Shown here in pieces: positions 20,825 through 31,493 of a stretch of DNA of 64,000 nt (its first letter is position 1; each line of letters begins with the position of its first letter). Origin of the DNA: Branchipolynoe longqiensis (taxonomy: Eukaryota; Annelida; Polychaeta; Phyllodocida; Polynoidae); assembly GCA_030323885.1 (NCBI GenBank), contig CM059193.1, forward strand, positions 76,329,040 to 76,393,039, read 5' to 3'. The notes under the pieces were generated by a model. That model saw only the letters and a list, made by a program, of their open reading frames with translations. It was not told where the DNA came from and did not search any database. Position numbers and translations under genes: made by a program.

Positions 20825-22553
20825 TTTCCACTTTCCCCTCTTTCATTCCCTCTTCCATTCCCCCCTCTTCCAATCTCCTCTCTTTCATTCCCGCTCTTTC
20901 ATTCCCCCTCTTTCATTCCCCCTCTTTCATTCCCCCTCTTTCATTCCCCCTCTTTCATTCCCTCTCTTTCATTCCCCTCTTTCATTCCCCCTCTTTCATT
21001 CCCCCTCTTTCATTCCCCCTCTTTCATTCCCCTCTTTCATTCCCCCTCTTTCATTCCCCCTCTTTCATCCCCTCTTTCATTCCCTCTTTCATTCCCCCTC
21101 TTTCATTCCCCTCTTTCATTCCCCCTCTTTCATTCCCCCTCTTTCATTCCCCTCTTATTCCCTCTTCCATTCCCCCTCTTCCATTCCCCCTCTTTCATTC
21201 CCCCTCTTCATTTCCCCTCTTCCATTCCCTCTTCCATTCCCTCCTCTTCCATTCCCTCCTCTTTCATTCCCCCTCTTTCATTCCCCCTCTTTCATTCCCC
21301 CTCTTTCATTCCCCCTCTTTCATTCCCCCTCTTTCATTCCCCCTCTTTCATTCCCCCTCTTCCATTCCCTCCTCTTCCATTCCCTCCTCTCCCATGCCCC
21401 CTCTTCCATTCCCCCTCTTTCATTCCCCCTCTTTCATTCCCCCTCTTCCATTCCCCCTCTTCCATTCCCCCTCTTCCATCCCCCCTCTTCCGTCCCTCCT
21501 CTTCCGTTCCTCCTCTTCCGTTCCCCCTCTTTCGTTCCCCCTCTTCCGTCCCCCCTCTTCCGTTCCCCCTCTTCCGTTCCCCTTCTCCTCTTCCGTTCCC
21601 CCTCTTTCGTTCCCCCTCTTCCGTTCCCCCTCTTCCGTTCCCCCTCTTCCGTTCCCCCTCTTCCGTTCCCCCTCTTTCGTTCCCCCTCTTCCGTTCCCTC
21701 TCTTCCATTCCCCCTCTTTCGTTCCCCATCTTTCGTTCTCCCTCTTCCATTCCCCTCTTTCGTTCCCTCTTCCGTTCTCCTCTTCCGTCCCTCCTTTTTG
21801 TCCCTCTCTTCCATTCCCATTCTCCATCTTCGTTCCCCCTCTTCCATTCCCCTCTCCATTCCCCCTCTTCCATTCCCCCTCTTCCGTTCCCCCTCTTCCG
21901 TTCCCCCTCTTCCGTCCCTCCTCTTCCGTTCCCCCCTCTTTCGTTCCCCCTCTTTCGTTCTCCCTCTTCCGATCCCCGTCTTCCGTCCCTCCTCTTACAT
22001 TCCTCCTCTTCCGTCCCTCCTTTTCTGTCCCTCCTCTTCCATTCCCCATCTTCCGTTCCCCCTCTTCCATTCCCCTTCTTCCATCCCCCTCTTCCATTCC
22101 CTCTCTTCCGTTCCCTCTCTTTCGTTCCCCCTCTTTCGTTCCCCCTCTTTCGTTCCCCCTCTTTCGTTCCCCCTCTTTCGTTCCCCCTCTTTCGTTCCCC
22201 CTCTTTCGTTCCCCTCTTTCGTTCCCCCTCTTTGTTCCCCCTCTTTCGTTCCCCCTCTTTCGTTCCCCCTCTTTCGTTCCCCCTCTTTCGTTCCCCCTCT
22301 TTCGTTCCCCTCTTGTGTTCCCCCCTCTTGCGTTCCCCTCTTGCATTCCCCCTGTTGTGTTCCTCCCTGTTGCTTTCCCCCCTCTTGCGTTCCCCCCTCT
22401 TGTGTTCCCCCATCTTCCGTTCCCCGTCTTGCATTCCCCATCTTCCATTCCCCCATCTTCCATTCCCCCATCTTCTGTTCCCCCCTCTTGCTTTCCCCCT
22501 CTTTCATTCCCCCTTCTTGCATTCCCTTCCTCTTGCATTCCACCCCTTTCTTT
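20825..22553. repeat. Polypyrimidine arm, (CATTCCCCCTCTTT)n
   Basis: A 14-bp unit with CATT variants outside and CGTT, CTTCC variants inside, about 1.7 kb with almost no purines on the + strand except the A/G of CATT/CGTT. It is the left arm of a large imperfect hairpin centred near 22555. Confidence 0.95.
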
Positions 22554-24412
22554 CCCCAAGAGGGGGAACGAAAGAGGGGGAACGAAAGAGGGGGAACGAA
22601 CGAGGCGGAACGAAAGAGAGGGAACGGAAGAGAGGGAACGGAAGAGAGGGAACGGAAGAGAGGGGAATGGAAGAGGGGGAATGGGAGAGGGGGAATGGAA
22701 GAGGGGGAATGGAAGAGGGGGAACGGAAGATGGAGAATGGGGAATGGAAGAGGAGGGACAGAAAAGGAGGGACGGAAAAGGAGGAACGGAAGAGGGGGAA
22801 CGAAAGAGGGGCAACGAAAGAGGGGGAACGAAAGAGGGGGAACGAAAGAGGGGGAACGAAAGAGGGGGAACGAAAGAGGGGGGAGAGAAGGGGGGAACGA
22901 GAGAGGGAGACGGAAGAGGGGGAAGGAAGAGGGGGAACGGAAGAGGGGGGAAGAAAGGGGGGGAACGAAAAGGAGGGGGAACGAAAGAGGGGGAACGAAA
23001 GAGGGGGAACGAAAGAGGGGGAACGAAAGAGGGGGAACGAAAGAGGGGGAACGAAAGAGGGGGAACGAAAGAGGGGAACGGAAGGGGAGGGACTGAAAGA
23101 GGGGGAATGAAAGAGGGGGAATGAAAGAGGGGGAATGAAAGAGGGGGAACGAAGAGGGGGAACGAAAGAGGGGGAACGGAAGAGGGGGGGAAAGAGGGGG
23201 GAGGGGGAACGAAGAGGGGGAAGAAGAGGGGGGACGAAAGAGGGGGGACGAAAGAGGGGGGACGAAAGGGGGGGGACGAAAGAGGGGGAACGAAAGAGGG
23301 GGGACGAAAGAGGGGGGACGAAAGAGGGGGGACGGAAGAGGGGGAACGGAAGAGGGGGAACGGAAGAGGGGGAACGGAAGAGGGGGGACGGAAGAGGGGG
23401 AACGAAAGAGGGGGATGAAGAAGAGGGGGAACGGGGAGAGGGGGGAAGGAAAGAGGGAAGAGGGGGAAAAGAGGGGGAACGGAAGAGGGGGAACGGAAGA
23501 GGGGGAACGGAAGAGGGGGGACAGAAGAGGAGGAACGGAAGAGGAGGAACGGAAGAGGATAGAAGAGGGGGAACGGAAGAGGGGGAAGGAAGAGGGGGAA
23601 CGAAAGAGGGGGAATGGAAGAGGGGGAACGAAAGAGGGGGAACGAAAGAGGGGGAACGAAGAGGGGGAAGCGGAAGAGGGGGAACGAAAGAGGGGGAAGG
23701 AAAGAGGAGGGGGAACGGAAGAGGGGGAACGGAAGAGGGGGAATGGAAAGGAGGGGAACGAAAGAGGGGGAAGGAAGAGGGGGAATGGAATGAGGGGGAA
23801 CGGAAGAGGGGGAATGGAAGAGGGGGAACGGGGGGGATGGAAAGGGGGGAGGAAGAGGGGGAACGAAAGAGGGGGAACGAAAGAGGGGGAAACGAAAAGG
23901 AGGGGAACGAAAGAGGGGGAACGAAAGAGGGGTAACGAAAGAGGGGGAACGAAAGAGGGGAACGAAAGAGGGGGAACGAAGAGGGGGAACGAAAGAGGGG
24001 GAACGAAAGAGGGGGAACGAAAGAGGGGGAATGGAAGAGGGGGAACGAAAGAGGGGAATGAAAGAGGGGGAACGAAAGAGGGGGAACGGAAGAGGGGGAA
24101 TGGAAGAGGGGTGAACGGAAGAGGGGGAATGGAAGAGGGGGAATGGGAGAGGGGGAATGGAAGAGAGGGAATGGAAGAGAGGGAATGGAAGAGAGGGAAT
24201 GGAAGAGAGGGAATGGAAGAGAGGGAATGGAAGAGAGGGAATGGAAGAGAGGGAATGGAAGAGAGGGAATGGAAGAGAGGGAATGGAAGAGGGGGAATGG
24301 AAGGGGGGAATGGGAGAGGGGGGAATGGAAGGGGGGGAATGGAAGAAGGGGAATTGAAGAGGGGGAATGGGGGAATGGAAGAGGGAGGAATGGAAGAGGG
24401 GGGAATGTTTTT
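22554..24412. repeat. Polypurine arm, (GAGGGGGAACGAAA)n
   Basis: Complement-related 14-bp unit, AACG variants inside and AATGG variants outside, mirroring the order in the left arm. The 860-900 residue open frames spanning both arms result from a 14-bp period with no stop triplet, not from selection. Confidence 0.95.
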
Positions 24413-25052
24413 TTTTTATGGGAGGTGTGTTCCGGCCTTAGACGCGTGGCAGATGCGTCCAGTGTGTTCGCTATTTACGCGTGAGAACCGCATGACGCAC
24501 GCTTGTACTTGACGCACGCGCGACGCACGCGTCCAGTGTGTTCGCAGCTTTATACAATCTTAGTCAGTTTTAGGGTAGTTCTAGGTCATAGATAGTTAAT
24601 TCCTTCAGGCAACATCCTACATCTCTGCAGAGGGCAGCGCAGGTCACGGGTTTGAAGCCACTGAGGGGGAGCCCCGAGCCGAGCCTATTTAAAAAGAGGG
24701 TGGGTGGGTGTGGTCAAACAACGGTTACAGGTTGGAGGAACCGGGCCGAGTGCCCGGACAAAGGCGTCCCTCTGAGTGTGCGGAGTAGGACCCAGGGGTC
24801 AGCACTGGCTTTGCCACCAAATTAACCACAATTTGAAAATTATGCGCCAATTCGGACAGGAAAGCCGGAGGGTGGTGTCAGTTTTGGGAAATGGAGGTTT
24901 TATTCACATAACACTGTTATACAATCTTAGTCAGTTTTAGGGTAGTTCTAGGTCATAGATAGTTAATTCCTTCAGGCAACCTCCTACATCTCTGCAGAGG
25001 GCAGCGCAGGTCACGGGTTCGAATCCACCGAGGGGGAGCCCCGAGCCGAGCC

Positions 25053-25743
25053 AAACACAAAGCCAGGGCTCGGGGGGGCGACCGAGGTTACCCCGGGAGG
25101 TAATTGGAGTGAATCGTCATTACTTAGCAATCAGTGGTCAGCGGGCTGCCATCTTGGATTACGAGGACCCTTCCTAGCCATGTTGTAAATGCATGCAGAT
25201 GCAGTAAAACAGAGTTTTCTTGTGTTATGGGATGTTCTGGGAAGTTTACATCCAATGTGTTTACTTACAGCACTTTAGCAACAACTTCTGAGACCAAACT
25301 GCTCAAAACAGTGACAAATAAACCAACAAATCAGTAAATAAGCACAGTGTAGGCAGTTGCGAGCCTTCTGTATGTCATCCAATATGGACACCAAAAGTTG
25401 TCTTGTGACGTCATTACACCCCCTCTATTGGGATCTTTACATGATGTCTTACATCATTTCTGACAGCGACTATGCTCCTCGGCGGATGTCGCTGTCACCC
25501 GCCCAGCCCCACCCCACAGCCAACTCATTCTAAACGCCACTAATTCCTGTCTAAGGTACTTCTAGATCTGCTCTCTCTCATTTAATTACACAGGGGTTGG
25601 GATAAGCACTAGGGTTAGGATAAAGGTTATGTTAGGGTTGTTTCATCTTATGATTGGGTCAAAGGTAGTCATGTGACTACCGCTGTACTAATAAGCCCTC
25701 TGACTATTGATACGATCCCATACGAATAGCCACTGCCTTTGTA
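25053..25743 (+). other. Unassigned intronic sequence
   Basis: The first about 60 bp continue the B1 repeat (CCAGGGCTCGGGGGGGCGACC). The rest shows no family I recognise. Confidence 0.4.
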
Positions 25744-25747
25744 TTAA

Positions 25748-27467
25748 AGTTGCATGGTCCGATGAAATCTAATTTTGTCAAAATTAAAACAACTACTTGC
25801 ATTTGATCCTATATATCCAACTTAGATACTGGTGTATTAGCTAATGATTTGGGACAGCATATACCGAATAACCAGTGAATTTATAAGCTCACCCCTTTAG
25901 ACACTCACTTTGAAACACCCATTATGCAGGGAGGCCATTAACCAACTAGGCCAATCTCGTGACCTCATTAGCCTCCCCCCCCCCAACCAAGTAGGCCTAC
26001 TGTGCAGGGCCATAGAGGGGAAGGGGATATGAGGTGGATGTGTGTGTATGTGTCTGTGTTTCCTGACCTGACTTTACAGAGACACAGAGACAGACCTATA
26101 CACACACAGACATACACACAGACATACATACACACACAGACAGACACCCATAGATAGGCACACACAGACAGGCATGCACAGACACAGAAACACACAGACA
26201 CAGAAACACAGACATGCACACACCCGACATACACAGACACACATACACACAACCTGACTTTGCAGAGAGCCACACAAACATACACACACAAACATACACA
26301 CAAACATACACACAGACATACACACAGACATACACACAGCCATACACACATAGATATACACACATACATACACACAGACACACATAGATAGACACACACA
26401 GACAGACATGCATAGACAGCACACACAGACACACAAACATGCACACACCCGACATACACATACACACATACACCTGACCTGACTTTGCAGAGAGAGATAC
26501 ACACAAATACAGAGACACATAGACAGCCGCAGACAGAGGCAGACACACACATGCATGCCCACACATGAATGCACACACATACATACACAGACACACACAT
26601 ACATACATACATACAGACAGACACACACATACACACACACATATATATGACACACATACAGACAGACACACATAGATATACACACAGAGACAGACATGCA
26701 CAGACACAGACAGACACACATACATACACACAGATATACACACAGACACACATAGACATTACCACACATATATATACACACAGACACACACAGACAGACA
26801 CACATAGACACACACAGACAGACATGCATAGACAGCACACACAGACACAGAAACACACAGACATGCACACACCCGACATACACAGACACACATACACCCG
26901 ACCTGACTTTGCAGAGAGAGACGCACACAGAGACACATAGACAGACGCACACAGATAGAGGCAGACACACACATACATACACACATACAGACACAGACAC
27001 ATACACAGACACACACACACATACATACCATCACATACACAGAAACACACAGATAGACACACACAGATACATACAGACATACATAGATACATACAGACAT
27101 ACATAGACAGACATAAGCAGACAACAGACGCACCTTATATTTTGTTAAAAACCCTAGTGCCATGGGCCTATGGCACTAATCCATTCCCAGAATGTTCCCC
27201 ATCCAAACAGGAATACCTACCTACAGTCCTGTAAGGTTCCAGGTCATCTCACATCACGTGGTCACCGCGAGATGACCATCTGGGTCATAGCCACGGGACT
27301 TTTGGCAAGCTTGTTGAAATTATTTTTGGTTCTTTCAGCTCATATTACTTCAAAACTAATCATCTTTAATCAAATTCACTCCGGACTAATGATTAGTAGC
27401 TTGTAACGATCAATTTGATATAGTTATCTAAAAGATAAAAATTCAAATGCCATCGGACCATGCAACT
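25748..27467. mobile_element. TTAA MITE expanded by internal microsatellite
   Basis: TTAA at 25744-25747 and 27468-27471. Left terminus AGTTGCATGGTCCGATG and right terminus CATCGGACCATGCAACT. Family sequence is recognisable to about 25870 and again from about 27300. The middle, about 1.4 kb, has been replaced by foreign sequence and the CA/GACA array. Confidence 0.75.
26030..27125. repeat. (ACACAGACAT)-type array with higher-order units
   Basis: CACACAGACACACATA-type repeats interrupted at about 26069, 26251, 26477 and 26903 by CCTGACTTTGCAGAG, often preceded by CACCCGACATACACA. This indicates a higher-order period of roughly 200-400 bp. Cys/Val- and Thr/His-rich open frames are repeat artefacts. 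Confidence 0.9.
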
Positions 27468-27840
27468 TTAAGTGACACTCCTAGAAAACAGAATTGGATC
27501 TTAGCAGTCCAAGATTCATTGACATTGTGCTTATTGTTGGTCGTTTTTGTTTTATTAACGTTTGCTTGCGCATGTTGACAGTGACTGGCACTCGCTTGCA
27601 TTTTTCAATTTTAACAATATTTGTATTAAGTCATTAACTTAGAGACCCTCTTCTGGGTGGTCTAGGCCCTGATGGGTCTCTAATGCCAGCTCGTTATGGC
27701 AAAACAAAACTTTTTTTGCACACATATGTGGGCCGACTGTGCCCTGAAGTCATATAATTGTGGGTGTCCTCTCCAATGTCTGTCCAGCCTTCTCTCAATT
27801 GCTTCTACCGTTGGTGCTTCAACCACTTGGTTTATTTAAA

Positions 27841-28113
27841 CCAGGCGGGATGGCCGAATGAGTTAGAGCATCTGTCTCCCGTGTTGGTAGATCATGGGTT
27901 TGAACCCCGGTCAAGTCAAACCGATGACTTAAAAATTTATACTTGTTGCTTCCTATATCCTGGCGCTCAGCATTATTAGGATATGGCATGGGCTGGTTGG
28001 CTCAGTCAGGATAATGTGACTAAGTGGGATATCAGGACATGGTGCTGGCGGCCTGGTCTTCCAGTGGGGCAGCCCTATAAAGTCGCCATGAGTGCACACT
28101 GTCACAAGTCGGT
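27841..28113 (+). mobile_element. SINE-A inside the LINE
   Basis: Plus-strand copy with head GGGATGGCCGAATGAGTTAG and box B GGGTTTGAACCCC. The body ends at CACTGTCACAAGTCGGTA without the oligo tail. LINE coding sequence continues on both sides. Confidence 0.8.
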
Positions 28114-28943
28114 AATGAGAAATGAGTGCTTCCCGACTGGGCTTCTCCTTGAAGATTTTATACCGCTGGCCTCTGGTGTTACTGTTTGTTCTGAGGTTGA
28201 ACAAACTTGTTGCGACATTACGGTCATAGACTCCAGTGATAATCTTATGTCTCTATCATATCTCCCCTGAGACAACGATATGAAAATGTTGGTAGCTTAA
28301 GTCTCCTCAGGTGATCTTCATATGACATCACTCCCAATCCTGGGATCATCCTTGTCGCATGACGTTGTACATTTTCCAGAGCTACAATGTGCTTAAAACC
28401 AGGTGAAGAGCCCAAACCTGATTTGCAAACTCCAAGTGTGGTCTGACCAGAGTCCTCTCATCCTTATATTGTAATGTACAGTGTATCACTCCAAGGATTA
28501 AGTTCGCCTTGTTGACTTTTGCAGTGATGTGGTGTTCAAAGTTTGAGTTGCAGTCAATCACTCCAATATCCTTCTCCTGGTCAAATTGTTGTTAGTGGAA
28601 TATGACCATCTCCCAGTGTGTACACTCTCAGGCATATCCCTAATAGTGTGGTATGTAATGTATTGACCGATTTTCATACTTGAAGTTTCGATTTGTAGGT
28701 TTTCAGGTAAGCTGAGTTGATTTGTAGCACTTATAAAGCAACCGGAAGTTTCCTTCTTGCACTTCCGGTCAGTATAGAGTCTCGCTCCGTATCCTCACCA
28801 TGTATGATCAGATTTTCACAATTTGTGAGACTTTTGTGAAGAACTCTGAGCTGATTCATTGCAAAGTTCCTCTGGGAGTGTTATTGAAGTATTTGCTGGC
28901 AAAACTGGCAAATCCGACATTGAAATTCCGAAGAATCAGTACG

Positions 28944-29420
28944 CTATTCATCGATGTCCATATCTGGAGTATCCTCCCGAATAGTATTTGCACAACCACC
29001 GCCATAGCATTTACAGAGTGGAGTGCAGGGCAGGCCATTCTTCAAGCATCTACACCTAATTCCCCTGCACCCTGCTTTGCAGCCACATTTGACGGGTTCA
29101 GCTATAGCCCATGGGGCAGGCAAGACAAGACATCTCACTGGAACATACACCTCTTTCTCCAATTTCCATCCATTTTCTTCAATTCGAGGAAGGGCGGGAC
29201 AATTATCTGGGTATGATTTGTCCCGCATTGTGATGTAGTTTGCACGGATGATATGTGGAAGCAATGCAGCACGAGTTGGTGGAAGCATCTCGCCTTCCAA
29301 GTTCTTTGACCGGAACAACTCCCACCTGAGTGATGGTAGGGTTGTTGGACCTTTTGAACTGTAGATGTGACACACGAAAGTCTCCAATGCCATCACCTGT
29401 GTGGGAACCTTTGCCACCAA
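28944..29420 (-). pseudogene. CXC (Tesmin/TSO1-like) domain, C-terminal part of uncharacterised protein
   Basis: The frame ends with CGCKAGCRGIRCRC, GLPCTPLCKC and GGGCAN, a cysteine array of the CXC (Tesmin/TSO1) type that binds zinc and in known proteins DNA, followed by a short acidic tail (DTPDMDIDE). Upstream is an uncharacterised segment with VPVRCLVLPAPWAIAEPVKC. I recognise this as the C-terminus of a large multi-copy family in marine invertebrates of unknown function. It continues, with frameshifts, into the N-terminal parts to the right (to 31493). Confidence 0.65.
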
Positions 29421-29497
29421 AGATCATAGGAAGAGCTGCTGATGTGTATTTACCACTTTCAATGGCACATGTATCCAGGCCACTGCCATCGGCCGTT

Positions 29498-31493
29498 TTA
29501 CCAAGAGCATGCAAAGTGGCAAATGCAATGTGGAGAGCTCCTGCTCAAGATACAATTGGTGTTCCCAACTGACTGTTGAATCTTCAACGCACATGAGTAC
29601 AGGTCAAGGTCAAGGGTTATCAAAGTTTTCCTCTGTGGACCAACGACAGTGGCAGAGATTCCCTGGGTTAACCAAAGAACAGTGTAAAGAGTCCTATCGT
29701 CCATGGGCGAGGTCTTGAATAATGGAGCAATCACCTCTACATTTGTCAGTCTTGGGCTCTCAGAAGACTGGGATAACAGAGATTTGGTAGCAACCCAAGT
29801 TGGCATCACATCTTTCTTTACCAATTTCTCTGGTTGGTGTATGTGTTCTTTGACTGAGAGTATAGCATCGTCTGGAGCGCTGTCGTTAGGATACTCTTCC
29901 TGATTTGATTGAACATTACAGCCCTATCTTCATCTTGCTGGAACATAACAATCACTGTTCCATGGAAGGTTCCTTGCCCAGTCGGTGTGTCTTCCAAGAG
30001 GTCAATATTATCTCTCGAAAACCATGTGTTCAGACTCTTCTTGGCAAAGTCTGGAAGACAAAATCCACCAGCCTCCTTCATTCACTGGAGAACACACTGC
30101 TCAACTCGTTTCTCTAAGTCAATGATCTTCAGGTAGTCACTTCTGACATAGACAGCTGAGAGGTTCTCAATGATATTCTTGTCGCGCACTCTAGAGTGAA
30201 CAGCCAGGGGAAGACCGATCGAGAGAGGGGTTTGGACCGTTTGTCAGAATGCACTGTCTTTCTTCAGCTGGTGTTTTACCTGGCGATCAGTCCGAGTATT
30301 CTGAACTAGAAATTGGCTTGTGACGTGGACAGTTTTATCCACCTCCTGGTCCCGTATTCCAGACACTTTGATGACGTCACTACCAAAGAGCAGGTGGCCC
30401 AGAAAAACTGTAGTAAAGACAGATTTTCAAAGTTTCTGAAGTTTCCTGTGAAAGACCAACTGCGTTGTTTGTTACATCATCTCTTCTCGCAGAAGTTTGG
30501 CGACCATCCTGAGGTGACCAACTTTTTCACCATCATCCAACATTGAGTACCTGAGATCCGTGGCCTTGCTGAGAGCAGTGGGGAGAACAACATTGTCAGG
30601 CTCATTTCGTGAGCGACAAACTTAACATCTGGAAGATGCTCGCTGATGAGTCTTTTGAGGTATTTCCAATAGTTCTCACTCTCATTAATATCTATGCGGT
30701 ACCTTTTCAGAATTGACAAGTATTCATTGACCTCAGCCATGCTCAATGTAACATCATCGTCACTAAGGGTGTTCTGAATAGCGAGGAGCAATTGTTCATC
30801 ACATAGTGAGCAAAAAAGCGATACATTACTGCGATACATCTTCAATGATATTCTCTGTGCAGAGGAGAAACATGTCCGATGATAGTGCTTTTCAAGAGCT
30901 GATGTGTCACCCGGTCCCTCAAGATCGGCTACACAAACTCTGACCTGGTCATCCAGGGTTTGCTGCTTGATCTCAAGGAGTGTTTTACCCATCCGTAAGA
31001 TGCATCAGTAAGAACACAGTGCAGTGGCTCTGAGTCAGTCTTGGGGCAAAAGTCACAGGTGGAGAACATACACACTTCTTCCTCTGGGACAGTCTTTGAG
31101 TGCTTTGGCCGTACCGATCCCTCAGCACTTAAAGGTCACCCTCGTCCTCATGGAGCACAAATAGGTGACCTCATGGAGCACAAATAGGTGACCTCATGGA
31201 GCACAAATAGGTGAATCGGTTTGTGGTCGCTTACTAAGGCATTCAATCTTAGTCTTGTTGATGATAGGTTTCCGACATTCACTATGATATCGAATGGATT
31301 TGAGTTCTTCTTCATTCAAGCTGGACAACTGATTCAATAGTTTATGAATGTCACTTTGAGTGTCACCAATAGACACCCTCTCCCGGCAGCATCGTAAAAG
31401 TTCATCTGTCATGGCTGGATTGTTCACCAATCGCCTGTTTGATTTGGCACATTCTTTACAAATCACGCAAACATTATCCTCCCCTGCAGACAT
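29498..31493 (-). pseudogene. CXC-family protein, N-terminal and middle parts, frameshifted
   Basis: Pieces on the minus strand in order: 31493-31194 (start MSAGEDNVCVICKEC, a zinc-ligand-like C-x2-C-x2-C, then EELKSIRYHSECRK), 30992-30477 (LEIKQQTLDDQVRVCVADL, LEKHYHRTCFSSAQR, KRLISEHLPDVKFVAHEMS), 30081-29818 (DNIDLLEDTPTGQGTFHGTVIVMFQQ) and 29824-29498. Stops and frame changes separate them. A 23-bp tandem triplication (ATAGGTGACCTCATGGAGCACAA) at about 31150-31212 disrupts the first piece. The order of conserved blocks agrees with one ancestral single protein of perhaps 700-900 residues, not transposase-like by any motif I can name. Confidence 0.6.

Larger units (their letters stand above)
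20297..24549. mobile_element. Giant palindromic TIR element (4.25 kb) with TTA duplication
   Basis: Termini AGCTGCGAACACACTGGACG and CGTCCAGTGTGTTCGCAGCT are perfect inverted repeats. The flanks are TTA at 20294-20296 and 24550-24552. The sister repeat at 24849-25052 has the uninterrupted site CACTG-TTA-TACAATC, so insertion with a 3-bp duplication is shown directly. Subterminal GCGCGTGCGTCA syllables occur at both ends. The interior is a 10-bp array, then a pyrimidine-rich arm, then a purine-rich arm that is its rough complement. No transposase. The TWA duplication suggests mobilisation by a PIF/Harbinger transposase (inference). Confidence 0.85.
20226..25052 (-). mobile_element. Ngaro/PAT-like terminal repeats (B1-A2-B2) without coding region
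   Basis: A segment B (AATTCGGACAGGAAAGCCGG...GAGCCCCGAGCCGAGCC) occurs twice in direct orientation: 24849-25052 intact, and 20226-24684 split by the giant palindrome. Between them lies A2 (24685-24848). This B-A-B order and related sequence (AAGAGGGTGGGTGG; ACCACAATT..AATTATG; TTTATTCA) parallel the terminal block of the element at 34070-37866. On the minus strand it is the 3' end of a DIRS-order element whose ORFs are missing upstream of 25052. Confidence 0.65.

Noticed and set aside
20400..23124. Three overlapping open frames of 865-898 residues (Phe/Pro/Ser- then Gly/Arg/Glu-rich)
   Set aside because: They arise from a 14-bp unit without stop codons in three frames on one strand and more on the other. 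No start context, no domain, and the frames cross the palindrome centre.
28800..29216. Plus-strand open frame of 138 residues
   Set aside because: Antisense of the CXC-domain coding block. No family resemblance.
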